DNA of 64,000 bases, from the NCBI RefSeq assembly GCF_032062135.1, contig NC_092861.1:2756035-2820034 (forward strand), read 5' to 3'. Origin of the DNA: Pyxicephalus adspersus (taxonomy: Eukaryota; Chordata; Amphibia; Anura; Pyxicephalidae). A program made the translations under genes and the position numbers. This document shows, piece by piece, positions 1 through 11,274 of this stretch (the stretch's first letter is position 1; each line of letters opens with the position of its first letter). The notes beneath the pieces were generated by a model that ran no database searches, was not told the DNA's origin, and worked only from the letters and a program-made list of their open reading frames with translations.

Positions 1-764
1 AGTAATTCAACACGAGGAGAAGGCTATGATGATTAAAGGAGACCATGATAGCCAATTGTCCTTTCCTGGAGTAGTTGATACACTTAGGGCTCTATTTATA
101 AAATATAGAATCGGACATTCCCTCTTGGGAATCTTCCAGGTCCATGTGTTTCAAAGGCAGTAATTGATTCGTAAGAGAAAGTTTGAGAGAATTTCAGATT
201 CCCTGTTTTATACATAGAGTCCTTAGTCATACCAACTAAGGGTGGAATCACAATTCTCCATTGAAATGCTCTGCGGTATGACAACCCCAATAGGGCAATG
301 CAGCCCCAATGGGCATGCGTTGCCCTGTAATGTGGTATGCCGCATTGAAAAAAAGTGAAATGGATAGTTGCATTGTCAGTTCTTTTTTGGAAAAGGGCTG
401 CCTATATGGATGTCAAGGCACCAAGTCTCCAAATTAGGAGATTGGACAAAAACAGACCGTCCACTTTTATATTTATGCAGAAACCACCTGGAGTCCTTTC
501 ACATCTTTGCTTTAAAAAATGCTCCTCAAAGCACATACTGCATTTTTAGCACCTTTTTTAAAACGTTGCATTAGTTCAGAAGCAGGGGCTGACATAGGAG
601 CTGCAAAGTGTGCCAATGAACAAAGACCCTGAACCACAGGGGTCCCAATCAGTTGTGCACAGGGGCCAGCAATACAATAGTAAGTATGAGGTTTTTTATG
701 CATGTTCCTATTTTACCAGAGACACAAAGGAACCAATGTGTCAGAGGAGTCTCATGGCAGAAAC
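1..764. other. Unassigned intergenic sequence
   Basis: I see no gene or named repeat. Residues near 260-340 contain an imperfect GGTATGACAACCCCAATAGG / AGCCCCAATGGGCATGCGTT duplication. The part just before 765 may include the worn left end of the Tc1 fossil. Confidence 0.5.
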
Positions 765-1660
765 TCATTAAAACATGTAGACATTGTCAAGATACCCTAC
801 TGAAATTCAGACCCAGCATTAGAATGGGACGAAGGGTGACTTGCTGACTTTCAACATTCTATGGTTTTTGGTGCCAGGCAATACTGGTCTGAGTATTTCA
901 GAATCACATGCACAACCATCTCCATATCTAGTGATCATCGGGGGAAAATGCCTTGTTGAGGTCAGAGGAGAATTGCCAGAATGGTTTAGGCTGATAGAAA
1001 AGTAACAGTAACTCAAATAACCCCTCTTTATACCCAAGGCATTCAGAAGATCATAAATAAATGCATGTCAAGTGGTGAAGCAGATGGGCTACAGCAGCAG
1101 GAGATCACACTGAATGCCACTCCTGTACAATTTGCACAAATTTACCAAAATTGGACAAGAGCGTTGGAAACGGTTGCCTGGTCTTATGAGTCTTGATTTG
1201 TGCTGTAACTTTCAGACTGTAGGGTCAAAGTTTAGCACCAAGAACATGAAAGCGTGGATCCATCTTTCCTTGTATGAAAGGCTGTGGTGGTACAATGGTG
1301 TGGGGGGTATTTGCTCAGCACACTTTGAGCCTCTTAGTACCAACTGCACATGATTTAAATGCCACAGCCTACATTAATATTGTTGCTGATCCTTTATGAC
1401 TGCAGTGATGACTTCCATCAGGCCAACACCCTGTGTTACAAAACTCAAATCATCTCAAACTGCCCTCAAACTCAAATGCCCTCCACAGCCACCAGATCTC
1501 CATCCAATAAAGTTGCTTTGGGATCTGATAGAATGGGAGATTCACATGATGGATGTACAGCAGCAGATATATGATGCTTTCATGTCAATATGGAGCAAAA
1601 CCTCTGAGGGCACCTTGTATCTATGCCATGAAGAAATATGGCAATGTATGGTAACTAATT
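765..1660 (+). mobile_element. Degenerate Tc1-like transposon (transposase fossil 1)
   Basis: The stretch follows a fish/amphibian Tc1-like transposase from its N-terminal DNA-binding region to its C-terminus, with stops and frameshifts. At about 1149-1193 it reads NWTRALETVAWSYES, the Tc1 WSDES region, where the catalytic Asp has become Tyr (codon 1185-1187); a stop follows at 1194. At about 1480-1548 another frame reads PPQPPDLHPIKLLWDLIE, the Tc1 SPDLNPIE..LW region, with the catalytic Glu replaced by Lys (codon 1510-1512). Two of the three DDE residues are therefore lost. No terminal inverted repeats were found, so the ends are approximate. Confidence 0.85.
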
Positions 1661-3501
1661 CCCCTACCTAGAGGGGGCGTTTTCCTGCATTGTCTGCTAT
1701 GGCTATAGTATGGCATTGTGGGCATTGATGCCATCTGGAAATGAATAGATCACTTTCAGAGCATCCATCATGACAGGTTCTCCAGGCCAGGCTCTGTAGT
1801 ATATCCCTTAACCCTTCTACCGGCACCAACGTCATGGACCCACCATCTGTATACTGGTCTCTAAAGTTCTTCCAATTAATGGATGCATTATCACATATTT
1901 ATTCACAAATAAAAATGATAAAAGTTATTTCCTTCTTCTCTTTTTTTCTTGTTGTTTTCCTGGATCTATAGCCCCTCCGTCTGCCATATTACCATAATAG
2001 GTGGAGTCATTTCGGAGAAATTCAAACGTTAAGTAGTACAGGCTTTTCTTCTCAAGCTATGGAAAGAGAACAAACTGTAAGACCTTGAACATCTTTTGTT
2101 TTAATGCGTGAATGTTTTTAACTAATTTTATCTCAAGGTTTAATTGGACTGTTACCAAAGATGCTTGGATGCAGAGAAAATCAACAGCGCGATCAACCCA
2201 GCAAATAAGTTAATTTTTTGCATCACGTGTACCCCAGAACATTTGCGTAGGATGAGTATTTTGACCTGGGATGTGCCTGAAATGTACTTATAATTGTTTT
2301 TACATTTTCTAGTATTGTTAAGAATTGTGCGGGTTAAATTCTAATAACAGCTCCTAAAGCACGTTTACCTAATTTTCTTATTTTTGCATGCTCAATACCC
2401 TGAACCATCAACCTAGTTATGGACTAAATGATATTATTTGTGCAGGACCTATGTTAGGACGGCCAGCTGCTGCCTCGCTGGCCATTTTGACACCGTGTGA
2501 TGTAATCTCCCAATTTGTCATTGAACAGGGAACAGGGTGGAGAGATGAAATAAGGAGATGAACGAATAGATCTGATTACGTATTGAATGATTGTCTAATG
2601 TAGGTCATTTTCTTGGACAGATGGTCCAATTTTGCATCATACTTGGACTAGAAGTGATAAACTTTTTTAATGCAAACAAACTAAAAACATTAATTTAAAT
2701 ATTGCACATGCACGCATATTTGCAAATCCACAAATTATCCATATTCCATCTTGCTTAATCATCAACATTGATGGGAGTTGATGATGGGTTTCTTCCAACT
2801 GCAGGGAGATGTAATGATTCCTTCATAAAAATTTCTATGACAACTTGGCAATGTGATCTGGGACTACTCTATCCCCTCCCAATCCTTTCTCCCCCTCCTG
2901 CTCGTTTTTAAGCCTTTTGTTGCCTTTTACAACACTACAACAAATGTCAATAAATGGTAAGGAAGAACAGAGAGGAGTCCTTAGAGTCTTCTCCTGGGAA
3001 TGAGTCTTCTACTCATTATGCAATTACAGGGGCATAATGACATACTTAGGGGAAGATGTGGAAAACCTGTGACCTCAGCCAGCAGAAGTGAAGGCAAAAG
3101 GTCGTAGAGAATCCCAGGTCATGCATTGTGCCCAGGAGACCTTCTGGAAAAGCCAGGACATATATAGTTTTGGAAAGCATGCATGCACCATTTCTAACAG
3201 AATGCTATTAAAAAAAATCAAATGGTGAGCAGATCAACATAAGCTGCAGCTTATGCAAACCTTTTTTTAAGACAGAGATGTGCACTTTTAACACATCGCG
3301 GCCATGTGCCTGTTTTTTTTCTAAATGTATTATTCAGCGCTGGCGGTAAGGGACAGCAGAATTGTCATTGATTTTCTAGTCTGTCTTATCTAGGGCTTAT
3401 ACCTTGCAAGGCCTGCCTATCCTGATGACCTTAAGTGTAGAAAGGATTAGGGATGAGCGTTGTTGATCTGTTTTATGTACTGTGACAAGCGGCACATAGG
3501 C
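1661..3501. other. Unassigned intergenic sequence
   Basis: Unique AT-rich DNA with no recognisable exon or transposon. It holds the tentative RE1 site at 3333-3358. Confidence 0.5.
3333..3358 (+). promoter_or_regulatory. Possible expanded RE1 (REST/NRSF) site
   Basis: TTCAGCGCT is followed after 8 bases by GGGACAGCA. Canonical RE1 has half-sites resembling TTCAGCACC and GGACAGCGCC. Here the two halves are shifted about 7 bp further apart than canonical, within the expanded-spacing class known for REST. Mammalian mir-124 genes are established REST targets, so a site about 4.5 kb from the hairpin is plausible. Each half carries mismatches, so this is a tentative call. Confidence 0.3.
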
Positions 3502-4638
3502 TGCATAGGCTTTGATAGCTGTACTACCCATAAAACCTTACAGAATTCCATAATCCAATGTCCATAGGGCATGGCAGACAAAGGTTATGATAACCATTCT
3601 ATCCATATAACCTTACAGAATTCCATAACCAAATTTCCATGGGCCACGGCATGCATAGGCTATGATAGCAGTACTACCCATATAACCCTACAGAATTCCA
3701 TAACCCAATGTCCTTGGGGTATGGCATGCATAGGCTATGATAGCAGTACTACCCGTATAACCTTCCTGAATTCTATAACCCATAATGTCCATGGGGTACG
3801 GCGTGCATAGGCTATGATAGCCATACTACCCAAATAACCTTTCGGAATTCTATATCCAATAATGTCCATGGGGTACGATGTGCATAGGCTATGATAGCCA
3901 TACTACCCATATAACCTTACAGAATTCCATAACCCATAATGTCCATGGGGCATGGCATGCATAGGCTATGATAGCAGTACTACCCATATAACCTTCCAGA
4001 ATTCTATAACCCATAATATCCATGGGGTATGGCATACATAGGCTATGATAGCAGTACTACCCGTATATCCTTCCAGAATTCCATAATCTATAATGTTCAT
4101 GGGGCACGGCATGCATAGGTTATGATAGCCATGGTACCCATATAACCCTACAGAATTCCATAACCCAATGTCCATGGGGTACAGCGTGCATAGGCTATGA
4201 TTTCCATACTACCCATATAACCCTACAGAATTCCATAACCCAATGTCCATAGGGCTCGTCATGCATAGGATATGATAGCAGTACTACCCATATAACCCTA
4301 CAGAATTCCATAACCCAATGTCCATGGGGTATGGCATGCATAGGTTATGATCACCATATACTACCCCTATAACCTTCTTGAATTCTTTAACCCATGATGT
4401 CCATGAGGTACAGCGTGCATAGGCTATGATAGCAGTACTACCCATATAACCTTCCTGAATTCTTTATCCCATAATGTCCATAGGGCATGGCATGCATAGG
4501 CTATGATTTCCATACTACCCATATAACCTTCCTAAATTCTTTATCCCATAATGTCCATGAGGTACGGCATGCATAGGCTATGATTTCCATACTACCCATA
4601 TAACCTTCCAGAATTCCATAACCCAATGTCTATGGGCT
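3502..4638. repeat. 77-bp satellite, 15 monomers with EcoRI sites
   Basis: GCATAGG or a close variant recurs at 3502, 3579, 3653, 3728, 3805, 3882, 3959, 4036, 4113, 4188, 4263, 4338, 4417, 4494 and 4571, giving spacings of 73-79 bp, most often 77. Each monomer carries TATGATAGCAGTACTACCCA, then CATATAACCTTACAGAATTC, then TAACCCATAATGTCCATGGG. GAATTC (EcoRI) is kept in nearly every monomer and CCATGG in several. The array starts abruptly and ends at 4638 within a monomer. The period is mostly not a multiple of three and monomer lengths vary, so short ORFs inside are meaningless. Confidence 0.95.
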
Positions 4639-7600
4639 TTTGGAGGTTGGAGCAAACCTCCTGCATCATCAGCTCTAATCCTTTTGTAGGAATTCAGTTC
4701 TGCGAGGCGTATTCTGTAAACCTTTGTAAAGAGTTAATGTGGCTTCTTGCTTTACAGATCACGGCAATGTATGGCTTCGTATAATGAATCTTTTTACTGC
4801 ACTTGCTGTTTTTCACATATTTTGAGCGTACCTGACCACTTAATGAGATTTGAGGCAGTGTAAACTGGGACAGAGCAATAATCTACATTCTATGTTTTGC
4901 TATTCAGTAACAACCCCATGAATCTATATCTAATCTCATATTAACAAACTGAAACGCTTATTGAATCAGAAAGTTTCTGTTATTTTGATATTCCTCTGTT
5001 GGCCGGTTTAAAAGCTTGATTCACCTAATAAAGAGACCCTCGGGGCCTGCAGGTGAATGTATACATCCACGACCTAAGCTGCTCATCGCCCATGAAAGTA
5101 GCTCAGCCGCCGCTCTCTCTAATGCACTGTGAACGTAAAAGGGGCCACCATTCGCCCGGAGGATAGAGGGCACTTTATGAAAAAAAAAATATTAAAACTA
5201 TCCCAATAATGGCTGATTTATTGGTTTAATGGCATAGAACCCTTCCAGCGGTGAGACCTACTGAAGCATGCCTACAAGGGGGAAAAAAAAGACAGGAGGG
5301 GGATTAAAAATGTAGGAAGATGAATTCTGATTTCAGCAAAAGCTTGATGAAATCGTCCCAGGGCTTTCCAAAGCAAAAAGTGAAATCAACAGGGCAGAAA
5401 AAAAGAAAAGAAAAATACACATTGAGAGTGAAAACAGATTTTTGTATGTAGAATAGGAAAGTAATTAAACAGAAAAAAGAAAATAAATGTAATTTTTGTT
5501 TTTGATTTGGGAAATGATAATTTATAATGGTAAAGTAATGGAATTTAAATGATATTATAATGATCATTAATAGAATACCTGGGGAAACGTGTGTACCACT
5601 TAATGTGTGAGTGTGTATTAGATATTTATAATAATACAGTAAGTTAAGTATAAAATATGTAATAAAAAACATGAGGCATCTAAAAGAACTCATATAGATG
5701 ATAGACAGTCATTGTTTTTTTTTCTATGTGACAATTTGCTCATATTGCTTTCTTCCCAATATAACCATTACTAGAATCTTGCAACGAATGCGAGTTTCAT
5801 TTTTATTCACTTTATTGTATCAACAATACATACATTTCACATACAACACTGCTTCTTCTATTACTTACCTTTACAATAGCATATATACACAAGCATATAC
5901 CTAACTAAAAATAAAAAGCAACAAAAGACTAAAAAAAAAAAGAAAACTATACTTGGAGCAAAACTATTTTTTAATTCTGTTAATTAAACTTCATTAGCAA
6001 GCTGAGGAACCTGATAGAAATATCAATGAAGTACAGGAAAAAGATGGCTGGTCCAAAATAAGAACACCAACTTACTGTACAGTTTTTATTTATTGCATTA
6101 TTTTTATGGATTTTACCTGTTATTTTAATGTGTTTTTGCTTAGCTTTGCAGATGTATTGGGCACATAAAGCGTAACGGTTTGGTGGATGTTACATGGAAA
6201 ATCCCTTCTTTTTTATTCATGCGATTTAGTCACAGTAACAGTATTCTTGTCCTTCATTAGACGCTAATAGCCACATCCAAAGCTCTTTGCGGGATATAGG
6301 TAACCATCAAATAATCTTCTTTGGGGGCCTGGCGGATTATCTAATGTTAACCTAAATTGCACTAAGCTTAGCGACTGCATAACAGCCATATGTAACGCTG
6401 CCTGGCCCTCGCAATACGTCAGATTGGTGATACTAAATATTAAAAAAAAATCTTGGTAGTGTATAAGTTCTACTTTCTTCTAATAAGAGACATCCAATGC
6501 AAATGTTGTGGCTTTAATATTTCTCTCCAATGTCCTAAGTTAGTTAGCCCTTCGTGTGGTCTCCCCATTTGCAAAGGTAGTTTGGGTTTGCACTGTTTTA
6601 ATTATCTATATATTATTGTAGTGTTTGCAGTGTTTTTTATATAATATTACATTTTTGAAAAAAAAAAGACATTTATTCTTGGGTCCCATCTTAGCACACT
6701 GGTAACCTTAGCATCTATCTGTACTTTCGTTAATATTCATAAAACTAATCTATTGGCCTTTGAGTCCTAAATATTTACTGGTGGTGGACTTTACGACTCT
6801 TAAAGTGCGTAGTAGAACCCTAATCTTCTCAATTGCTCCCTTGCCTTTGGACGTAGGCCCATCAATAAGGCTTTCTACAGCCAACCGTGTTTTCCTTATG
6901 GCATATGATGATTTGCAGTAAATGGATTGTCGGCATTCTCCTTCTTATTGAAATCTTGCTGACTAGGCTATTATAGGCATCCCTGGGCCTGCAAGATGCA
7001 GCCTATAACTAGAGCGAGCGAGTAGACACTTCCTGACAGCACTAAGTCCTCCGTGTAATGTTTATTAGGACATTTACAGACTATTAACTTTCCATTACTT
7101 GCTGCGTTTTTTTTTTTTTTCCTGGTGGAGGTCCTCAGGGAAACCAAGCACACTCCATTGCTCTTCTCCACATTCCCCCCACCACTATTTAATTAACCCT
7201 TTTAGCTGCCAGGATGCACTTTAGCCGTCTCGTTCCAGGCCCCTTTGGCGTAGTCAGGGTCAGAAAAAAAAAAGAAAACAGAAAATTGCATTACAACAAG
7301 GAGGAACATTGCACGAACATTCACGGAGAAGGGTTGAGGCATGACGTAATAACATCATATAAACATTCCAACAAAAACAGGATAATAAAATGATGCACAT
7401 ACTATAATAGACACTATGCGTATATATTAACCATATGAATGTAATAAGCCAGTTACGTTTGTGCACAACAATGCCAAAGCTACGTCAATCTAAGAAATTC
7501 TAAGTTGCTGTTGGTGGGGTTTTGGAATCTACCTTAAAAATACATCATTGGAGGCATCGAAAGGACCTACAGACGTTCCTGGTCTTAGTGCATTTTCATT

Positions 7601-7825
7601 TTAGGGTAAGGGGGTTACAAAAAAGGTACAAATGTCTCATTGAGCTATGGAAAGCTAAAAAATTCAGGCAAAAATTTGAATTTAAGGAATTGTTTTTCAA
7701 TTGGGCATGAAGATTTCAGTCCACCTTCTTCTGAATCCAGCCATGGCAGGTCCTTTCGTGTTGCATTTGCGATATCCAGCTTTAATCCAAGCATTGTCTC
7801 TTCCAAGTATCCCAGCTTGCTGCTA
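4639..7825. other. Transposon-free flank downstream of mir-124
   Basis: Unique DNA without SINE, Tc1 or hAT remains. 4640-5250 (for example ATGCACTGTGAACG and CCATTCGCCCGGAGG) and 6960-7180 look like constrained non-coding sequence by word complexity and CpG retention. 5400-6170 is AT-rich and featureless. It would lie downstream of the hairpin in minus-strand transcription and may contain host-transcript sequence. Confidence 0.5.
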
Positions 7826-7840
7826 ATCAGACCCTCTCTT

Positions 7841-7860
7841 GGCATTCACCGCGTGCCTTA
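7841..7860 (-). ncRNA. mir124-1: mature miR-124-3p
   Basis: The minus strand reads TAAGGCACGCGGTGAATGCC, identical over all 20 nt to the vertebrate miR-124 guide strand. The seed is AAGGCAC. This is the arm loaded into Argonaute. The 22-nt form found in some species would extend one or two bases on either side, and the flanking T and A here are compatible with it. Confidence 0.97.
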
Positions 7861-7877
7861 ATTGTATGGACATTTAA

Positions 7878-7899
7878 ATCAAGGTCCGCTGTGAACACG
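7878..7899 (-). ncRNA. mir124-1: miR-124-5p (passenger arm)
   Basis: The minus strand reads CGTGTTCACAGCGGACCTTG then AT, matching the known miR-124-5p star strand. It pairs with the 3p arm across a 17-nt loop. Its presence intact shows that this is a functional-looking precursor and not a decayed copy. Confidence 0.93.
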
Positions 7900-8103
7900 G
7901 AGAGAAGGGCCTCTAGATGGAAGAAAACAAGGAACGTCGTAGAAGGATCTCCACTGCATCGCTTGCAAACCATCCTCATCCCCCATAAACGTTGGCTGGA
8001 CAATGCCATTATAACTGGAGCTGCAGTCCCAATGGTCTCCTTTGTTCTGTATTCTGAAAGCATCACTGAAAGGGTCCCTCTTATCTTTTTTTTTTCTGTC
8101 TTC

Positions 8104-8547
8104 CTCCTTGCAGCAGATCAGAAGCAGCTGTGTAACAATGAGAGAGAGAGGGGAGAGATAGAGAGATGCTCAGAAGATGCTGCAGACGCAGAGATGAGAA
8201 AATGGCAGAGGATGGAGCCTGGTTCAGAAAAATAAAAAAAAATTATAAAAAGGAGGGAAAAAAAATGAAAAGGCGAGGCAAATAAAAGACGATTGACTTT
8301 ATCTATTGTGAAAGGCGCAGGGCACGCGCTGCATTCTGTTTTGTAGCCTAAATGATCTGGTTCAATAAGAGGGCCTGCAGGCTACATATAAAGCAGCCCG
8401 TCTCTGCCTCCGCAGTAAGTCCTTTTACTGAGGTCTCAAGTGGTGCAAAAAAACAGGAGACGGGCCCATCTGGCTTTTCATCAGCTTTGTCAAGTCTTGC
8501 ATACGCTAAAATGCTAATGACCTAGATAGCTCATGCAAAATGCAGCA
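8104..8547. promoter_or_regulatory. Upstream module copy A (duplicated, CNE-like)
   Basis: This block starts about 190 bp upstream of the miR-124 hairpin relative to minus-strand transcription. Its core, 8437-8547, is nearly the same as 35399-35514. It includes a 36-bp exact match ending ...GCTAAAATGCTAATGACCT and a 19-bp exact match GCTCATGCAAAATGCAGCA. Weaker matches upstream are colinear with copy B: TCCTTGCAGCAGAT (8106), GACTTTATCTAT (8294) and GGCCTGCA (8371). ATGCTAAT and ATGCAAAA resemble POU/octamer half-sites, and TAATGA resembles a homeodomain site. The role is inferred: an enhancer or promoter-proximal element, or part of the pri-miR-124 transcript. A low-copy unknown repeat is the alternative. 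Confidence 0.6.
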
Positions 8548-11270
8548 GCAGAGAGAGAGAGAGAAAGGAGGGGATGAGAGATAGAGGGAGGTAAAGAGGG
8601 GAGGAGAGATGAAGATTGTTTGGTTGCATTACATATATTACATATAGCCTTCCAAATCCCTTTACTAATCAATCTGGCTCACCTCCTACTTTCCTATGTG
8701 AAAGGTCCGCCAACGCTACGTTATATAACCCCCCTTTTTTTTTTGCTGCGTCTGCTTCTGGCAATCTCATAGTACGGTGCCAATGAGCACGACGCAACAT
8801 GGCTACTGTTCTGCGCTCCCCGACGCTACCTGTCAAAACACGAGCCGATTCTAAAAAAAAAAAATTTTGGTAGCTTGCAAAATTTGGCATGTAATACCGT
8901 GCTGCTTATAAAAAAATTGTCCTCGTAGGTACCTATACATTTATCCAAAAAGTGCAAGAAACACCAAAGCATTAGCATTCTAATAAACAGTAAAAAAAAG
9001 ACAATATTGTGTCCAAGGCAGGTAGAAGAATTGGGCCTGCCATGTAAAGGAGCCCAAAAATAATACATTTTTTAAAAAAGAGTCCAGCAACAGCAGAAGG
9101 TTACCTTGTTCTTAGCACAAGTCCAGATTTTTCTCCCTGATGGATCTTTCTGTCTTTGTCTGCATTATCGGGGAAGAAAACCCTTCCTAAATGCCATTAT
9201 CAAGTCTTCCGAATGGATTCAAGCCACCCAACGCTACAGCTACCCAACAGCAAAAGCTGCCAAACGTCCTTCCACCCCGGTCACCAGTCTTCGACATCCA
9301 CAGCCTTGTGTGGTTTTTTGGGACGGCAGTAAGAACGACTCTGACCTTCCAACCACTCACCAACTCTGATGAACAGCAAGGCGCCTGGACCAATCGACAT
9401 GAGCTCAGCAGCACCTACCTCCTTATTTTTTTTTTCTGCTGCTCTTCCTACACCTGCAACCTACCCAGTAAAAACGCCATCTAGAACAACACCCACCAAC
9501 TACAAATAACACAATATGCATTCCAGCAAATACTCTGCAATAAAAAAGGGACAACAGTTAAAGGACAAACATAAAAAACAACAAAAACAGTGCATGCATA
9601 AGAAAAGGACAAAAGGGGTAAAAAAGGGAACACAATGGGAGACTTCACAAAAGCAAAAGCATTGAAAAGAAAGAAAGAGAAGGAAATTTGCCGCAGAAAC
9701 CTACTGAGATCGTGCAATAGTGCCTTTTGCTAGAAGCTGATCTGGAGAAAGAGAAGAGAGTAGAACCTTCCTACTCATCATTCGCCAGTCCTAATCTTTC
9801 TCACTGTCCTTCTTTTTCTGATGCCTTCTTTTTTTTTCTTGGACGGATTATTCAGCCAAAAAAAAAAAAAAAAAAAATCACATCTGCTGACTCCACGCAC
9901 TGAAACAAGAGGATTATAATTCTTGTAAATAAGGCAAGACCCTCCATGGATAGGCACTCGTCACACCTGCCCCCATGTACCTCCCCTCCTCTGCTGTGCG
10001 GGATGCAATTTGGATTTATTATGCCAAGGGTGTTGTCATCAAAATGATGAAGAAGAAGAGGAAAATGAAGGGAGGGTGAATAATAGAGCATCAATGACCA
10101 TATTTGAGTTAGGTACAGGGGGAGGGGGCTAGAGAAAAAAAAAAAAGGGGACAGGGGGACGTGTGGAAGGAGGTTGGGGGTAGAAAGGACTCCTTAATTT
10201 TAACCTTGCAGAATGTCAGTGACAGCCACACCTCTCCCCCCATCATAAAAAGAACAGAAGATAATGCCTTAAAAAAATTAAGGGGTGGGGGGGTGGGGGG
10301 GGTTGATAGCGCGCAGATTATTGAATCAATTGCTGTTTATTCTGTAAAAATTAAATATTGTTACTACTGCGGCTTTCTTCTTCCATCCTGCACGGCATGC
10401 GCGGGGTTAGCCACTAACGACGCAATGCAGCTTTGCCTCTTGCAGTGATCACTTTGAAAAATCCCAACGGGGATCTATCAAATATTCTCCACCTATGAAT
10501 AAAAAATTAATGTCGATTCCTTGTAAATAGGAGTTTTAAAAAAATTATTAAAAAAAAAGATCTACGATCTTTCGATGGTATTAAAATTCAGATGGAAAAA
10601 CGATGACGTCATGCTTTAAGCGGCGGTCGGTTGTTTTTTGGGAACCCGTGAGAGGTAGATTGAAGTTGATTTGCGGGTTGCGAGCATGGCTGCACCCTGT
10701 TATTTTTGAAAATAACATTTTGTGCGGCTGCGGTGTGTCGGCGAGCTGCACAGGGTGTGTTTTGTTGATGGTGCATTGATTCCTTTGCAGTGGTCGTGTT
10801 GCTGCAGTTTGGTCCATGCTGCCTCTTACAAGGAGAAGGGTGTGAGGATGGCAGACAATAGACAAGGGGCTGGCAGCAATCTCTCCATTTAACGTCTCTC
10901 TGCCCGTCTACGGCACATCTACCTACAAGGAACCATTTCATTATCACCCAACACTAAAACTATGAGTGCTGGTCATACACCCGCCATTTGCATATCCTCG
11001 CAATCCCATCCTCCCCTCCCCTTCTTGCAAGCTCTGCCATTGCAAATACATTTTCAGCATTACCAAAACTTTGTCAAAATGGTCAAAACTCCCAGTGGCC
11101 GATCCAAAAAATGATCGTTTAAATGCAGAATATGCATTTTAATTCACACAGCATTTAGTTCATGTTCATCCCTGTCCAGTTATTTGCTGTGAGCGTTCCG
11201 TTAAATATGCAATATTGTATATAAGGAGGCAGGCTCACAAAACCCATAATATATATATTTATTTGATGAA
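8548..11270. other. Transposon-free flank upstream of mir-124
   Basis: Contains GA-rich (8551-8620) and poly-A (9858-9877) tracts. 10590-10950 retains CpGs, has a perfect CRE-like TGACGTCA at about 10604 and an 18-bp palindrome GTTATTTTTGAAAATAAC at about 10699. It is upstream of the miRNA, so it could hold a promoter or enhancer. No splice or promoter assignment is possible by eye. Confidence 0.45.
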
Positions 11271-11274
11271 AAGT

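Larger units (their letters stand above)
7826..7914 (-). ncRNA. mir124-1: pre-miR-124 hairpin (mir-124-1 paralogue)
   Basis: Precursor of miR-124, the neuron-enriched microRNA that represses non-neuronal transcripts through Argonaute complexes. Read on the minus strand, the 5' arm (CTCTCCGTGTTCACAGCGG, then ACCTTGAT) pairs with the 3' arm (TAAGGCACGCGGTGAATGCC, then AAGAGAGGG), with a short A/T-rich loop between them. The lower stem pairs CCTTCTCTCC with the GAGAGGG run. The loop reads TTAAATGTCCATACAAT, as I know it from mir-124-1; as I recall, mir-124-2 and -3 have a shorter TTTAATGTC-type loop. In mammals this paralogue lies within the lncRNA MIR124-1HG (Rncr3); host exons cannot be delimited here. 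The family identity is essentially certain and the paralogue number is likely. Precursor ends are approximate because Drosha sites are inferred from the family. Confidence 0.97.

Noticed and set aside
9106..9484. Overlapping 87-, 97- and 75-codon ORFs
   Set aside because: Three frames are open at once in a stop-poor C/A-rich stretch, none with a recognisable motif.
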